From contig CAVWYT010000011.1 in the NCBI GenBank assembly GCA_963759295.1, forward strand, positions 1-64,000: a DNA stretch of 64,000 nucleotides, given 5' to 3'. Each line of letters begins with the position of its first letter. Positions within the stretch are counted from its first letter, which is position 1. Of this stretch, positions 16,152-24,671 are shown in pieces. Below the pieces are notes generated by a model that saw only the letters and a list, made by a program, of their open reading frames with translations, made no database searches and was not told where the DNA came from. The translations under genes and the position numbers were made by a program. The DNA is from WHSW01 sp963759295. Lineage in GTDB: Bacteria > Actinomycetota > Thermoleophilia > Solirubrobacterales > 70-9.

Positions 16152-17666
16152 TCAGGTGCGGTTGCGCTTCGCGTCGTCGACCAGCGCGTCGATCAGCCCG
16201 GCGGGATCGTGGCGCTCGGCCTCGACGTCGACCTCGAGCCCGGCCGCGCGGGCGGTCCCGCTGGTGACCGGCCCGATCGAGACGATCCGAGCCGACGCCG
16301 GGAAGCGATCGCCGATCGCGTCGAGGAGGTTGCGCACCGTCGAGGAGGAGGTGAAGGTGACATAGTCGGCCGCCCGGGCGGCGTCGACGGCGTCGGGGTC
16401 CGGCTGCTCGCGCACGGTCTCATACAGGGCGACGACGTCGACCTTGGCGCCGCGCTCCGCGAGCGCGTCGGGCAGCACGTCGCGGGCCTCGGCGGCTCGG
16501 GCGACGAGCACCGGGCGATCCGCGACCTCGATCGCGGCCAACGCCTCGACCAGCGACTCGGCGACGAAGCGCTCTCCGATGACGTCGGCGCTGACGCCGT
16601 GCTCCGCGAGCGCGGCCGCGGTCCCGGGGCCGATCGCCGCCATCGTCGCGTTGGCGAGCGAGCGAGCGTCGCGCCCCTGCGCCGCCATCGCCTCGAACAG
16701 GAGCCGGACCCCGTTCGGGCTCGTCAGGCAGACGAGCGCGTACGTGTGCAGGTCGGCGACCGCGGCGCGCACCGGGTCGGAATCTATCCGCGGCTCGATC
16801 CGGATCGCCGGAAGCTCGACCACCTCGGCTCCCAGCCCGCGGAGTGTGGCGGCGAGGCCGCTCGCCTGGGCACGGGCGCGGGTGACGACGACGCGCCTGC
16901 CGTGCAGCGGTCGGCGCTCGAGCCAGGAGATCGTCTCCCGGTGGCGTGCGACGGGGCCCACGAGCAGGATCGCCGGGGCGCCGATCTCCGCCTCGGCGAC
17001 GGCGCCGGGCAGCTCGGCGAGCGTCGAGACGACGGTGCGCTGACCGGGGTGGGTGCCGCGCTCGATGGCCGCCGCCGGCTCGGCCGGGTCGCGTCCCGCC
17101 GCCGTCAGCCGCTCAGCGATCAGCGGCAGGTTCTTGACCCCCATGTAGAGGACCAGCGTCCCCGGAAAGCGGGCCAGCGCCTGCCAGTCGAGCGCCGTCT
17201 CCGGCTTCTCCGGATCCTCGTGGCCGGTCACGAACGCCACGGCCGAGGCGTCGTCGCGGTGCGTGACCGGGATGCCCGCGTACGCCGGGGCGGCGACCCC
17301 CGCCGTCACCCCGGGCACCACCTCGAACTCGATACCCGCCTCGACCAGGGCCTCGGCCTCCTCGCCGCCGCGTCCGAACACGAACGGGTCGCCGCCCTTG
17401 AGGCGGACGACGCTGAGCCCACGACGCGCTCGATCGACCAGCTCCTCGTGGATCCGGTCCTGGGACACCGACGCGGCGCCGGGCTGCTTGCCGACGTAGC
17501 GCAGCTCGGCGTCCGCGCGGGCACCCGCGAGAGCGGTCTCGGGGACGAGGCGGTCGTAGAGGATCGAGTCGGCGCCGGCGATCAGCTCGAGAGCGCGCGC
17601 GGTCAGCAGCCCGGGATCGCCGGGACCCGCGCCGACCAGGTAGACGATCCCGGCCCGGGCAGTCAA
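16152..17666 (-). CDS. cobA/hemD: Fused uroporphyrinogen-III C-methyltransferase / uroporphyrinogen-III synthase
   Basis: 504 residues. The first half (about 1-245) is CobA/SUMT: GIVYLVGAGPGDPGLLTARA, YDRLVPETALAGARADAE, VRLKGGDPFVFGRGGEE and the SAM-binding AYAGIPVTHR. The second half (about 255-504) is HemD: GRRVVVTRARAQASGLAATL, CLTSPNGVRLLFEAM, AAIGPGTAAALAEHG and VTFTSSSTVRNLLDAI. It closes hydroxymethylbilane to uroporphyrinogen III and methylates it toward siroheme or cobalamin. The TTG start overlaps the hemC stop (TTGA); the open frame runs further upstream inside hemC but is noise. Such fusions are known in Gram-positive bacteria. Confidence 0.95.
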   Translation of the reverse strand: MTARAGIVYLVGAGPGDPGLLTARALELIAGADSILYDRLVPETALAGARADAELRYVGKQPGAASVSQDRIHEELVDRARRGLSVVRLKGGDPFVFGRGGEEAEALVEAGIEFEVVPGVTAGVAAPAYAGIPVTHRDDASAVAFVTGHEDPEKPETALDWQALARFPGTLVLYMGVKNLPLIAERLTAAGRDPAEPAAAIERGTHPGQRTVVSTLAELPGAVAEAEIGAPAILLVGPVARHRETISWLERRPLHGRRVVVTRARAQASGLAATLRGLGAEVVELPAIRIEPRIDSDPVRAAVADLHTYALVCLTSPNGVRLLFEAMAAQGRDARSLANATMAAIGPGTAAALAEHGVSADVIGERFVAESLVEALAAIEVADRPVLVARAAEARDVLPDALAERGAKVDVVALYETVREQPDPDAVDAARAADYVTFTSSSTVRNLLDAIGDRFPASARIVSIGPVTSGTARAAGLEVDVEAERHDPAGLIDALVDDAKRNRT

Positions 17667-18550
17667 CGCCCGGCCCGCGCGGCGCGCCCGAGGATGTCGC
17701 CGGCGCCCGCGGCCAGCATCCGCTCCGCCAACGCCTCGCCGAGCGCCACCGGCTGCTCGGCGTCGCCCTCGACGCGGTCGCGCAGCCACTCGCGGCCGTC
17801 TGTGAGGCCGGCGTAGCCGTCGATCGCGAGGCCGTCCGCACCGGTTCGCGCGCAGATCCCGACCGGCGTGTCGCAGCTCGCCTCAAGCGCCCGGGTCGCC
17901 GCCCGCTCGGCGGTTAGCTCGACGAGGGCCGCGCGGTCCGAGATCCGCGCCGCCGCCGCGGCGCTGTCGGCGTCGGCGGCGCTCGCCTCAAGCGCCAAAC
18001 ATCCCTGGCCGGGCGACGGGGTCAGTTGCTCGAGGCCGAACGCGAACGAGATCTCGTCGGCGCGACCGAGGCGCACCAGCCCGGCGACCGCGAGCACGAT
18101 CCCGTCGAACTCCCCGTCGGCGATCCGGCGCAAGCGGGTGTCGACATTGCCGCGCAGCTCGGCGATCTCGAGATCGGGTCGCAGAGCGCGCAGCTGCGAG
18201 GCCCGCCTCAGGCTCGCGGTGCCGACCGCGGCGCCCTCGGGCAGCTCCTCGAGCGAGCCCGCCGCCCCGATGAACGCGTCGCGCGGATCCTCGCGGCCGG
18301 GGACGCCGACCAGCGCCAGGTCCTCGGGCAGCTCACCGGGGAGATCCTTGGCCGAATGGACCCCGATCTCCACCTCGCCGGCGAGGATCGCCTGCTCGAC
18401 GCCGCGCACGAAGCGCGACTTGTCGCCGACCTCTGCGTCCGCGGTCTTCACCGGGACGATTTCGGCGCCGCCGAGGGCCTCGGCGATCGCGCTCGCCTGC
18501 GCGATCGCGAGCGCGCTCGAGCGGGTCCCGAGCCGCAGCCGGGAGCTCAC
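17663..18550 (-). CDS. hemC: Hydroxymethylbilane synthase (porphobilinogen deaminase)
   Basis: 295 residues. Recognised by RLGTRSSALAIAQASAIAEAL, VEIGVHSAKDLPGELPEDL, GTASLRRASQLRALRPDLEI, RGNVDTRLRRIADGEFDGI and the dipyrromethane-cofactor cysteine in ALEASCDTPVGICA. It polymerises four porphobilinogens to hydroxymethylbilane for heme, siroheme and cobalamin. The GTG overlaps the hemA TGA (GTGA) and its own stop overlaps the cobA/hemD TTG, so hemA-hemC-cobA/hemD is one coupled operon. Confidence 0.97.
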   Translation of the reverse strand: MSSRLRLGTRSSALAIAQASAIAEALGGAEIVPVKTADAEVGDKSRFVRGVEQAILAGEVEIGVHSAKDLPGELPEDLALVGVPGREDPRDAFIGAAGSLEELPEGAAVGTASLRRASQLRALRPDLEIAELRGNVDTRLRRIADGEFDGIVLAVAGLVRLGRADEISFAFGLEQLTPSPGQGCLALEASAADADSAAAAARISDRAALVELTAERAATRALEASCDTPVGICARTGADGLAIDGYAGLTDGREWLRDRVEGDAEQPVALGEALAERMLAAGAGDILGRAARAGR

Positions 18551-19890
18551 CGGCCGCCGCGGCGGCGCCGACGCTCGCGAAGGTCGGAGACCTCGGCGCC
18601 CGCGGAGCTGATCGGCTCGCTGCTCGGGTCGAGCCCGAACAGCTCCCGCAGCACGGCCACCTTCGCGTAGGCGTCATCGGTGTCGGCGGCGCGCTTGAGC
18701 CTCAGGGTGGGCTCGTGCAGAAGGCGCGAGGCGATCGCCTGCGACGCCGCGCGCAGGCGGTCTAGATCGCCCTCCGTCATACCCTCCCAGCGGCCGGCGT
18801 TCTCGGCGAGCACCTGATCGACGACCAGCTCGGCGCGTCCGCGCAGGGCGGCGATCGTCGGGGTGACGTCCTGTGAGGCGAGCCAACGATCGAAGCGGTC
18901 GAGCTCGGCGCTGAGGATCCCCTCGGCGCGGCGGGCCTCGGCCTCGCGCCCCGAGACGTTGCGCTCGACCAACGACTGCAGATCGTCCATGTCGTAGAGA
19001 CCAACGCCTGTGAGCTCGCGGCAGGCCGGATGGATGTCGCGCGGGACCGCGAGGTCGATGAGCAGGAGCGGCCGCCCGCCGCGCTCCTCCATCACCTGAC
19101 CGAGATCGTCGGACTCGATCACGTGGTGCGGCGAGCTCGTCGAGCTGACGACGATGTCGGCGCCCGTGAGCTGCTCCGGCAGCATCTCGAAGCGGACCGC
19201 TTCGCCCGCGAAGCGCTCGGCGAGGCCGATCGCGCGGTCGTAGTGGCGGTTGGCGATGAAGATCGCGTGCACGCCCTTCGCGGCGAGAGCGCGCGCGGTG
19301 AGCTCGGCGGTCTCGCCCGCGCCGACGACGAGCACGCGGCGATCGGCGAGCTCGCCGAGGGTGCGCTGGGCGAGGTCGACGGCCACCGAGGGGATCGACA
19401 GCGAGCGCCGCGAGATCCCGGTCTCGGTCCGGGCGCGCTTGCCGGCGGCGAGCGCCGCCCGGAAGAGGCGGTTGAGGACCGGGCCGGTGGCGCCCTCGAC
19501 CAGCGCCAGCTCGTAGGAGCGCTTCACCTGGCCCTGGATCTCCGCCTCGCCGATGATCATCGAATCGAGGCCCGCGGTGACCCGCATCAGGTGCTCGCTC
19601 GCGCCGGCGGCGCGCAGCGAGTAGAGATGCCCGACGAGCTCGGTCGGCTGCGTCTCGGCCTCGCGCGAGAGCAGCCCGAGCGCGAGCGCCTCGGCACCGA
19701 CCGGGTCCGACGCCCAGAGGTAGAGCTCGGTCCGGTTGCAGGTCGAGATCGCCGCCGCCTCCTGGATCTCCTCGCGCTCGACCAGGCCGCCGAGCACGCC
19801 CACCGCGCGGCCCTCGGTGAGCGCCATCCGTTCACGCAGCTCAAGGGGCGCGGTCTTGTGCGAGGCGCCGAGCGCGAGCAGCTCAGCCAC
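18547..19890 (-). CDS. hemA: Glutamyl-tRNA reductase
   Basis: 447 residues from GTG 19890. The catalytic cysteine is in AAISTCNRTELYLW, the NADPH-binding domain has VLVVGAGETAELTARALAAKG, and VTAGLDSMIIGEAEIQGQV plus the C-terminal dimerisation helix LRGRAELVVDQVLAEN complete the family. It makes glutamate-1-semialdehyde, the first committed step of C5-pathway tetrapyrrole synthesis. The start GTG GCT GAG lies across the ccmD stop (GTGGCTGA), so heme synthesis is translationally tied to the ccm genes. A longer frame upstream lies within ccmD and is not used here. The C terminus is unusually Arg-rich. Confidence 0.96.
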   Translation of the reverse strand: MAELLALGASHKTAPLELRERMALTEGRAVGVLGGLVEREEIQEAAAISTCNRTELYLWASDPVGAEALALGLLSREAETQPTELVGHLYSLRAAGASEHLMRVTAGLDSMIIGEAEIQGQVKRSYELALVEGATGPVLNRLFRAALAAGKRARTETGISRRSLSIPSVAVDLAQRTLGELADRRVLVVGAGETAELTARALAAKGVHAIFIANRHYDRAIGLAERFAGEAVRFEMLPEQLTGADIVVSSTSSPHHVIESDDLGQVMEERGGRPLLLIDLAVPRDIHPACRELTGVGLYDMDDLQSLVERNVSGREAEARRAEGILSAELDRFDRWLASQDVTPTIAALRGRAELVVDQVLAENAGRWEGMTEGDLDRLRAASQAIASRLLHEPTLRLKRAADTDDAYAKVAVLRELFGLDPSSEPISSAGAEVSDLRERRRRRGGR

Positions 19891-20179
19891 GGAACACCCC
19901 CTGACGGCCGCCGCGTTCGCGCGCGAGTACCTCGCCTTCGGAAAAGCCACCGCCCGGCACCTCCGATTCGCGTCCGGGCGTGCCGGGATCGGGCGAACGA
20001 CGACCGTCCTTCGACCGCTCCGCCAACTCGGCCAGCTCGCCGAGCTGGCGGTCGATGCGCTGCAGGCGCGCGGCCATGATCGCGACGTAGATCAACAGCA
20101 GCGCGACGAAGACGACGTAGGCGCCGGCGACGTACTTGCCCGCCTCGTCGAGGGGCAGCGCGGGAGCGGCGAGGAGCAT
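19883..20179 (-). CDS. ccmD: CcmD-like heme exporter subunit, extended
   Basis: 98 residues: one membrane span (GKYVAGAYVVFVALLLIYVAI) followed at once by AARLQRIDRQLGELAELAER, the span-plus-coiled helix layout of CcmD, then a polar tail of about 45 residues that typical CcmD proteins lack. CcmD holds CcmE-heme release together with CcmC and CcmAB. Position between ccmC and hemA is the main evidence. The ATG overlaps the ccmC TGA (TGATG). Confidence 0.75.
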   Translation of the reverse strand: MLLAAPALPLDEAGKYVAGAYVVFVALLLIYVAIMAARLQRIDRQLGELAELAERSKDGRRSPDPGTPGRESEVPGGGFSEGEVLARERGGRQGVFRG

Positions 20180-20925
20180 CAACGCGCCTCCGTCGCCCGC
20201 CGGGGAACGGGGGCGATGCGCGAACCGCCCCCGGATCCGAGCTCGTCACCCTCCAGAGAGCGGCGAAGGCGGCCGAGCCGCGCTCGTGCGGACTTCGACG
20301 CGAGCTCGAAGCGCACCAGCGTCTCCCACAGCAGCGCCATCCCGGCGAGGCAGACGAGGAAGGTGACCCACATCTTCGGCGGCAGCCCGCCCTCGCTGGT
20401 CGCGAACACGCGCGGGTGGACCAGCGTCTCCGCAAGCCGTACGGCGAGGAAGTTGAGCGGCACGAAGGCACCCGCAGTGATCGCGAACACCGAGGCATAG
20501 CGCGCCTGGCGCTCGCGGTCCTCGATCGCGTAGCGCAGCGGGTAATAGGTGCAGTAGAGGAGGAAGACGATCAGGAAGCTGACCAGGGTCGGCTCGTCCC
20601 AGACAAACCACTTGCCCCACGAGGCGCGCGCCCAGATCGCACCGGTGATCAGCACCGCGACCCCGAAGATCACCGAGATGTGGATCGAGACGTAGGAGCG
20701 CACGTCCCACTTCGGATCGCCGCTGCGCAGATGCAGGATCGACTGCGCCGCGGCGACCATCCAGCCGACCAGGGCGCAGGTGGCGAGCGGTACGTGAAGG
20801 TAGAAGATCTTCTGGATGAACCCCTGATCGACGTCGTTGGGGGCGAAGAAGAAGACCAGGGCGAAGCCTGCCGTAAGCGTGACGACGGTGATCGCGGGGA
20901 GGATTCGCGGGCTCTTGAAGGTCAT
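20179..20925 (-). CDS. ccmC: Heme exporter protein CcmC
   Basis: 248 residues with six membrane spans and the periplasmic Trp-rich heme-handling motif WARASWGKWFVWDEPTL (WGxxWxWD type). Heme-ligand histidines are expected in IFYLHVPLATCALVGW and near VHPRVF. CcmC loads heme onto CcmE in system I cytochrome c maturation. The long basic C-terminal tail (about 40 residues) is an addition. A gap of 18 bases separates it from ccmB, and its stop overlaps ccmD. Confidence 0.93.
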   Translation of the reverse strand: MTFKSPRILPAITVVTLTAGFALVFFFAPNDVDQGFIQKIFYLHVPLATCALVGWMVAAAQSILHLRSGDPKWDVRSYVSIHISVIFGVAVLITGAIWARASWGKWFVWDEPTLVSFLIVFLLYCTYYPLRYAIEDRERQARYASVFAITAGAFVPLNFLAVRLAETLVHPRVFATSEGGLPPKMWVTFLVCLAGMALLWETLVRFELASKSARARLGRLRRSLEGDELGSGGGSRIAPVPRRATEAR

Positions 20926-20943
20926 CGAGCGCGGGCCGACCGA

Positions 20944-21612
20944 CTAGTCCTCGAGCAGGAACTCATAGACCGCGTAGCCGACAAGCCCGAAGACCACATC
21001 GTAGAGAGCGAGGACCGCGATCCACTTGCCGAACCCGTCGTAGGAGGGGCCGGCGGCGGCGAGCAGCGGCTCGGCGGCGCCGGCGGCGGCGATCATCACC
21101 GGGACGAGCAGCGGCAGCAGCAGTAGGGGCGCAATCAGGTCGCGGGCCCGGGAGTTGACGGCGATCGAGGAGACCAGGGCTCCGATCACCGCGAGTCCGA
21201 GGTCGGCGAACGCGAGCACCGCGGCGAGCGGCGCAAGCCCGGAGCCGCTCTCGAGGAAGAAGATCGCAAACACGGGGACGGCGATCAGCTCGAGCGCCGC
21301 GAGGTAGACCGCGAGCACGCAGACCTTGGCGGCGTAGAGCGCGGCGCCGTCGACCGGCGCCAGGCGGATCACGTCAAAGCCCCCCTGCTCGCGCTCGGCG
21401 ACGAAGACGCGATTGATCGCCAGGATCGCCGCGAACAGCACCGTCGCCAGCAGCACGCCGGCCGCGAGGCTGCCCTCGAGGCTCTCGCGGTCGAGGCCGA
21501 AGCGAAAGAGGACGAAGGTCGTGGTCGCGAACAGCGCCATCGCCGGCACCGACTCCAGCGTGCGCAGCTCGGTGCGCAGGTCCTTGGCGAGGATGGCGCG
21601 AAAGGCGCTCAT
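20944..21612 (-). CDS. ccmB: Heme exporter protein CcmB
   Basis: 222 residues, six hydrophobic spans. Recognisable CcmB features: AILAKDLRTELRTLESVPAM at the N terminus, FVAEREQGGFDVIRLAPVDG in the cytoplasmic loop, and a C-terminal span AVLALYDVVFGLVGYAVYEF. CcmB is the membrane partner of the CcmA ATPase, and CcmAB releases holo-CcmE. Start overlaps the ccmA stop by four bases. Confidence 0.92.
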   Translation of the reverse strand: MSAFRAILAKDLRTELRTLESVPAMALFATTTFVLFRFGLDRESLEGSLAAGVLLATVLFAAILAINRVFVAEREQGGFDVIRLAPVDGAALYAAKVCVLAVYLAALELIAVPVFAIFFLESGSGLAPLAAVLAFADLGLAVIGALVSSIAVNSRARDLIAPLLLLPLLVPVMIAAAGAAEPLLAAAGPSYDGFGKWIAVLALYDVVFGLVGYAVYEFLLED

Positions 21613-22358
21613 CGCACCTCGCCCTCGTAGAGCGCGCGCGCGTCGGCCGCCGCGAGCCCGTCGGCGTCGCCGGCGTAGGCGACCCTGCCGTCCGCGCGCA
21701 GCGCGAGAACCCGGTCCGCCCCGGCGAGGCCGCGCTCGACCTCGTGCGTGATCACCACCCGTGCCCGGCCCGGCGCCGGGCCGATCATCGCCTCGACGAT
21801 CTCGGCCCCGGCGACATCGAGATGGGCGCGCGGCTCGTCGAGCAGTAGCAGCTCGGGCTCGTGCAGCAGCGCCCGGCAGACGGCGGCGCGCTGCAGCATC
21901 CCGGCCGAGAGGTTGCGGGCGAGCTCGTCGCCGCGGCGCCCGAGCCCGGCGCGACCGAGCAGCTCGGCGATCCGCTCCGCCGGCCGCTCGATCCCGTGCA
22001 GGCGGGCGTTGAACTCGAGGTTCTCGATCACGCTCAGCTCGCGGTAGAGCAGCGGCTGGTGGCCGAGGTAGCCGATCCGCCCCCTGATCTTCCAGGCCTG
22101 GCGCGGCAGCGTCGCGCCGAGGACCTCGACCCGGCCGGAGCTCGGGCGCAGCAGGGTGGCGAGGATCCGGACGAGCGTCGTCTTACCCGCCCCGTTGGGA
22201 CCGAGGACGACCAGCGTCCGCTCGGGCGGCAGCTCGATCGAGACACCGCGCAGGATCGGGCGCTCGCCGTATTCCCGGCCGAGGTCGCGCAGCGCGATCG
22301 CGGGCGCCGGCGCGGCCGCGGCACCGGCGGCGGAGGTCTGCTCGACGGCTGCTTCCAT
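21609..22358 (-). CDS. ccmA: Heme exporter ATP-binding protein CcmA
   Basis: 249 residues, an ABC ATPase: Walker A VVLGPNGAGKTTLVRILATL, Q-loop region GYLGHQPLLYRELSVIENLE, ABC signature NLSAGMLQRAAVCRALL, Walker B LLLLDEPRAHLD and the H-loop VVITHEVERG. The HQPLLYxELTxxENL pattern is typical of CcmA. An Ala-rich N-terminal leader of about 20 residues precedes the domain. It is the first gene of ccmABCD-hemAC-cobA/hemD. No ccmE, ccmF, ccmG or ccmH gene lies in the window. Confidence 0.93.
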   Translation of the reverse strand: MEAAVEQTSAAGAAAAPAPAIALRDLGREYGERPILRGVSIELPPERTLVVLGPNGAGKTTLVRILATLLRPSSGRVEVLGATLPRQAWKIRGRIGYLGHQPLLYRELSVIENLEFNARLHGIERPAERIAELLGRAGLGRRGDELARNLSAGMLQRAAVCRALLHEPELLLLDEPRAHLDVAGAEIVEAMIGPAPGRARVVITHEVERGLAGADRVLALRADGRVAYAGDADGLAAADARALYEGEVR

Positions 22359-22414
22359 GGCGCAAGGATCACCTATACCGGGACCCCGAGGGCGCCACCG
22401 CTCGTATCGCTAGG

Positions 22415-23023
22415 GTGGCGATCGCAATTGCAGTCGCGCTCGTGCTGGCGTGCGCGTCGGCGCCCGCGCCCGAGACCGGCGCCGGCCGGGTCGAATGGCG
22501 CGACTCGGTCGCGATCGGGACGCCGGAGGACGGCGGGCTCGAGCGCGGCGTCCGGCTACCGGCGCAGGGGCGCAGCTTCTTCACATGGGACCCGATCCTC
22601 AAGCGCCAACCCGACCGCGACTGGCGCCGCTGGGGCACCGACGACCTCGTCCGCACCACGCTGCGGGTCCTGCGTGAGTTCCATCGCGAGCACCCCGACG
22701 CCGCGCGGGTCGGCGTCGGCGACCTCGGCCTCCCCCACGGCGGCTACTTCGGCCCCGAGGTCGGCGGCGGCATCGGCCACGCCACCCACCAAAACGGCCG
22801 CGACGTCGACGTCTACTACCCGCGCCTGGACCGCGCCGAGCGCCCGCCCGACACGGTCGCCGACGTCGACCTCGACCTCTCCCAGGATCTCGTCGACGCG
22901 TTTCTCGCCGCCGGAGCCGAGGTAATCTACGTCGGCCCGAACACCGGCCTCACCGGCCCTCCCGGGGTCGTCGTGCCGCTCGTCAACCACGACAACCACC
23001 TGCATTTCCGCATCGCGCGATAA
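22415..23023 (+). CDS. Penicillin-insensitive murein endopeptidase-like protein (M74/LAS metallopeptidase)
   Basis: About 202 residues. An N-terminal hydrophobic segment ends VLACASAP, which reads as a lipobox, so the protein is probably a surface lipoprotein. The zinc site matches LAS metallopeptidases: GIGHATHQNGRDVDVYY (HxxGxxxD type) near residue 130 and NHDNHLHFRIA (HxH) at the C terminus. MepA-type enzymes cut D-Ala-meso-DAP cross-links in peptidoglycan. Divergent from ccmA and convergent with the next gene. The start is uncertain because a TAGGGT hexamer overlaps GTG 22415. Confidence 0.82.
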   Translation: MAIAIAVALVLACASAPAPETGAGRVEWRDSVAIGTPEDGGLERGVRLPAQGRSFFTWDPILKRQPDRDWRRWGTDDLVRTTLRVLREFHREHPDAARVGVGDLGLPHGGYFGPEVGGGIGHATHQNGRDVDVYYPRLDRAERPPDTVADVDLDLSQDLVDAFLAAGAEVIYVGPNTGLTGPPGVVVPLVNHDNHLHFRIAR

Positions 23024-23040
23024 CCCTGGCCGAGGCGAGC

Positions 23041-24607
23041 TCAGCGGCCCTTGCGGAGCATCTTTCGCGTCACGCGGGCGAGCGGGCCGGCGCCCTCGCG
23101 CAGGGCCTTCAAGCGGGCGCCGTTGCGGCCGTAGAGCAGGCGCGCGGAGGAGCGCAGGGCGGTGCCGAGGTCGCGGTCGTAGGGCTGCCACCAGAAGTCG
23201 CGGGTGAGGCCGGGCTCCCAGGCGACGAGCTTGACGTTGACGCACTCATAGAAGCCGAACTTCGAGTGCGAGCGGCCGATGCCGGAGTCCTTGACGCCGC
23301 CCCAGGAGCACTGGCAGGCGCCGTGGGAGTAGGAGTGGTCGTTGATCCAGACCATGCCCGACTCGATCCCGCGGGCGATCCGCTCGCCCTTGGCGCGGTC
23401 CTTGGTCCAGACCGAGGCGCCGAGGCCGAAGTTGGAGTCGTTGGCGCGCTCGAGCGCCTCGGCCTCGTCCTTGACGACGACGATCGGCGCCACCGGGCCG
23501 AAGATCTCCTCGCGCATGATCCGCATCTCGTCCTCGACCCCCGCGAGCACGGTCGGGGCGATGAAGCGGCCGGGGTAGCCGTCGATCTCGCGCGGGCCGC
23601 CGGTGATCCGGTCGGCGCCGGCGGCGAGCGCGTCGTCGACCAGTCCGGTGACTATGTCCGCCTGCTCGGCGGAGACCATCGGCCCGATCTCGGTCTCCCA
23701 GTCCAGGGGATCGCCGACCGTCAGGCGCTCGGTTTCGCGGCGGACGCCGTCGAGGAACTCGTCGGCGACCGACTCGACGACGTAGGTGCGCTCGATCCCC
23801 GAGCAGGTCTGCCCGGCGTTGGCGAACGCCCCCCAGACGCAGCCGGAGACGGCGTTGGCGAGGTCGGCGTCGGCGCAGACGATCTGCGGGTCCTTGCCGC
23901 CGAGCTCGAGCACCGAGCCCTTCAGGCTCTGCGCGCAGACCTCGCCCACCCGGCGCCCGACCTCGACCGAGCCGGTGAAGAAAATCTTCGCCGTCGACGC
24001 CTCGCACAGGGCCTGGCCGATCGCGCCGCCGCCGTGGACGGTGCGCACCAGCCCCTCGGGGAGGCCGGCGTCGTCGAAGATCCTCTGGATGCGCTCGCCG
24101 AGCAGCGGCGTCAGGCTCGCCGGTTTGAGCACGACGCCGTTGCCCGCCATCAGCGCGATCGCGACCTCGCCGAACGGGATCGACCACGGGTAGTTCCAGG
24201 GCGCGATCACGCCGACCACGCCCAGCGGCTCGTAGCTGAAGAAGCTGCGCTTGGTCTTCAGGAACGCCTGCGGGTGCGGAATCCGCTCGTCAGCGAGGAT
24301 CTGGAGGCCGGCGCCGGCGCACCAGCGCAGCGCGTCGATCGTCGGCAGGATCTCCATCGCGTAGCTCTCGACGATCGGCTTGCCCTGCTCGCGCGTGAGC
24401 AGGTCGCGCGACCTCGTCCATGTCGTCGACGAGCACGTCGGCCGCGCGGCGCAGGTAGCGGCCGCGGTCGGCGAGCGAGAGCTGGGCCCAGAACGGCTGC
24501 ACCCCCCCGACGTCGTCGACGACGGCCTGGACCTGGTCGGGCGTGATCGTCTCGACCGTGCCGACGAGCTCGCCGGTGGCGGGGTTGAAGGACTCCAACG
24601 TCGCCAT
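23041..24607 (-). CDS. NAD(P)-dependent aldehyde dehydrogenase, frameshifted
   Basis: From ATG 24607 the frame reads SFNPATGELVGTVETITPDQ through RAADVLVDDMDEVA, then breaks. Skipping one base at about 24406 (GCG, C, GAC) gives DLLTREQGKPIVESYAMEI and the rest of a full aldehyde dehydrogenase, about 521 residues. Landmarks: VIAPWNYPWSIPFGEVAIAL, FTGSVEVGRRVGE, LELGGKDPQIV (general-base Glu), NAGQTCSGIERTYV (catalytic Cys) and EEIFGPVAPIVVV. It oxidises an aldehyde to the acid; the substrate is not predictable. The C terminus carries an extra 60-residue basic tail. The frame change is probably a consensus error. Confidence 0.85.
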
Positions 24608-24671
24608 CTGGGCCGATTCTATGGCGAGATCACGCGATATCGGAGAGACGCGGTGCCGCCGGCTAAGTGCC

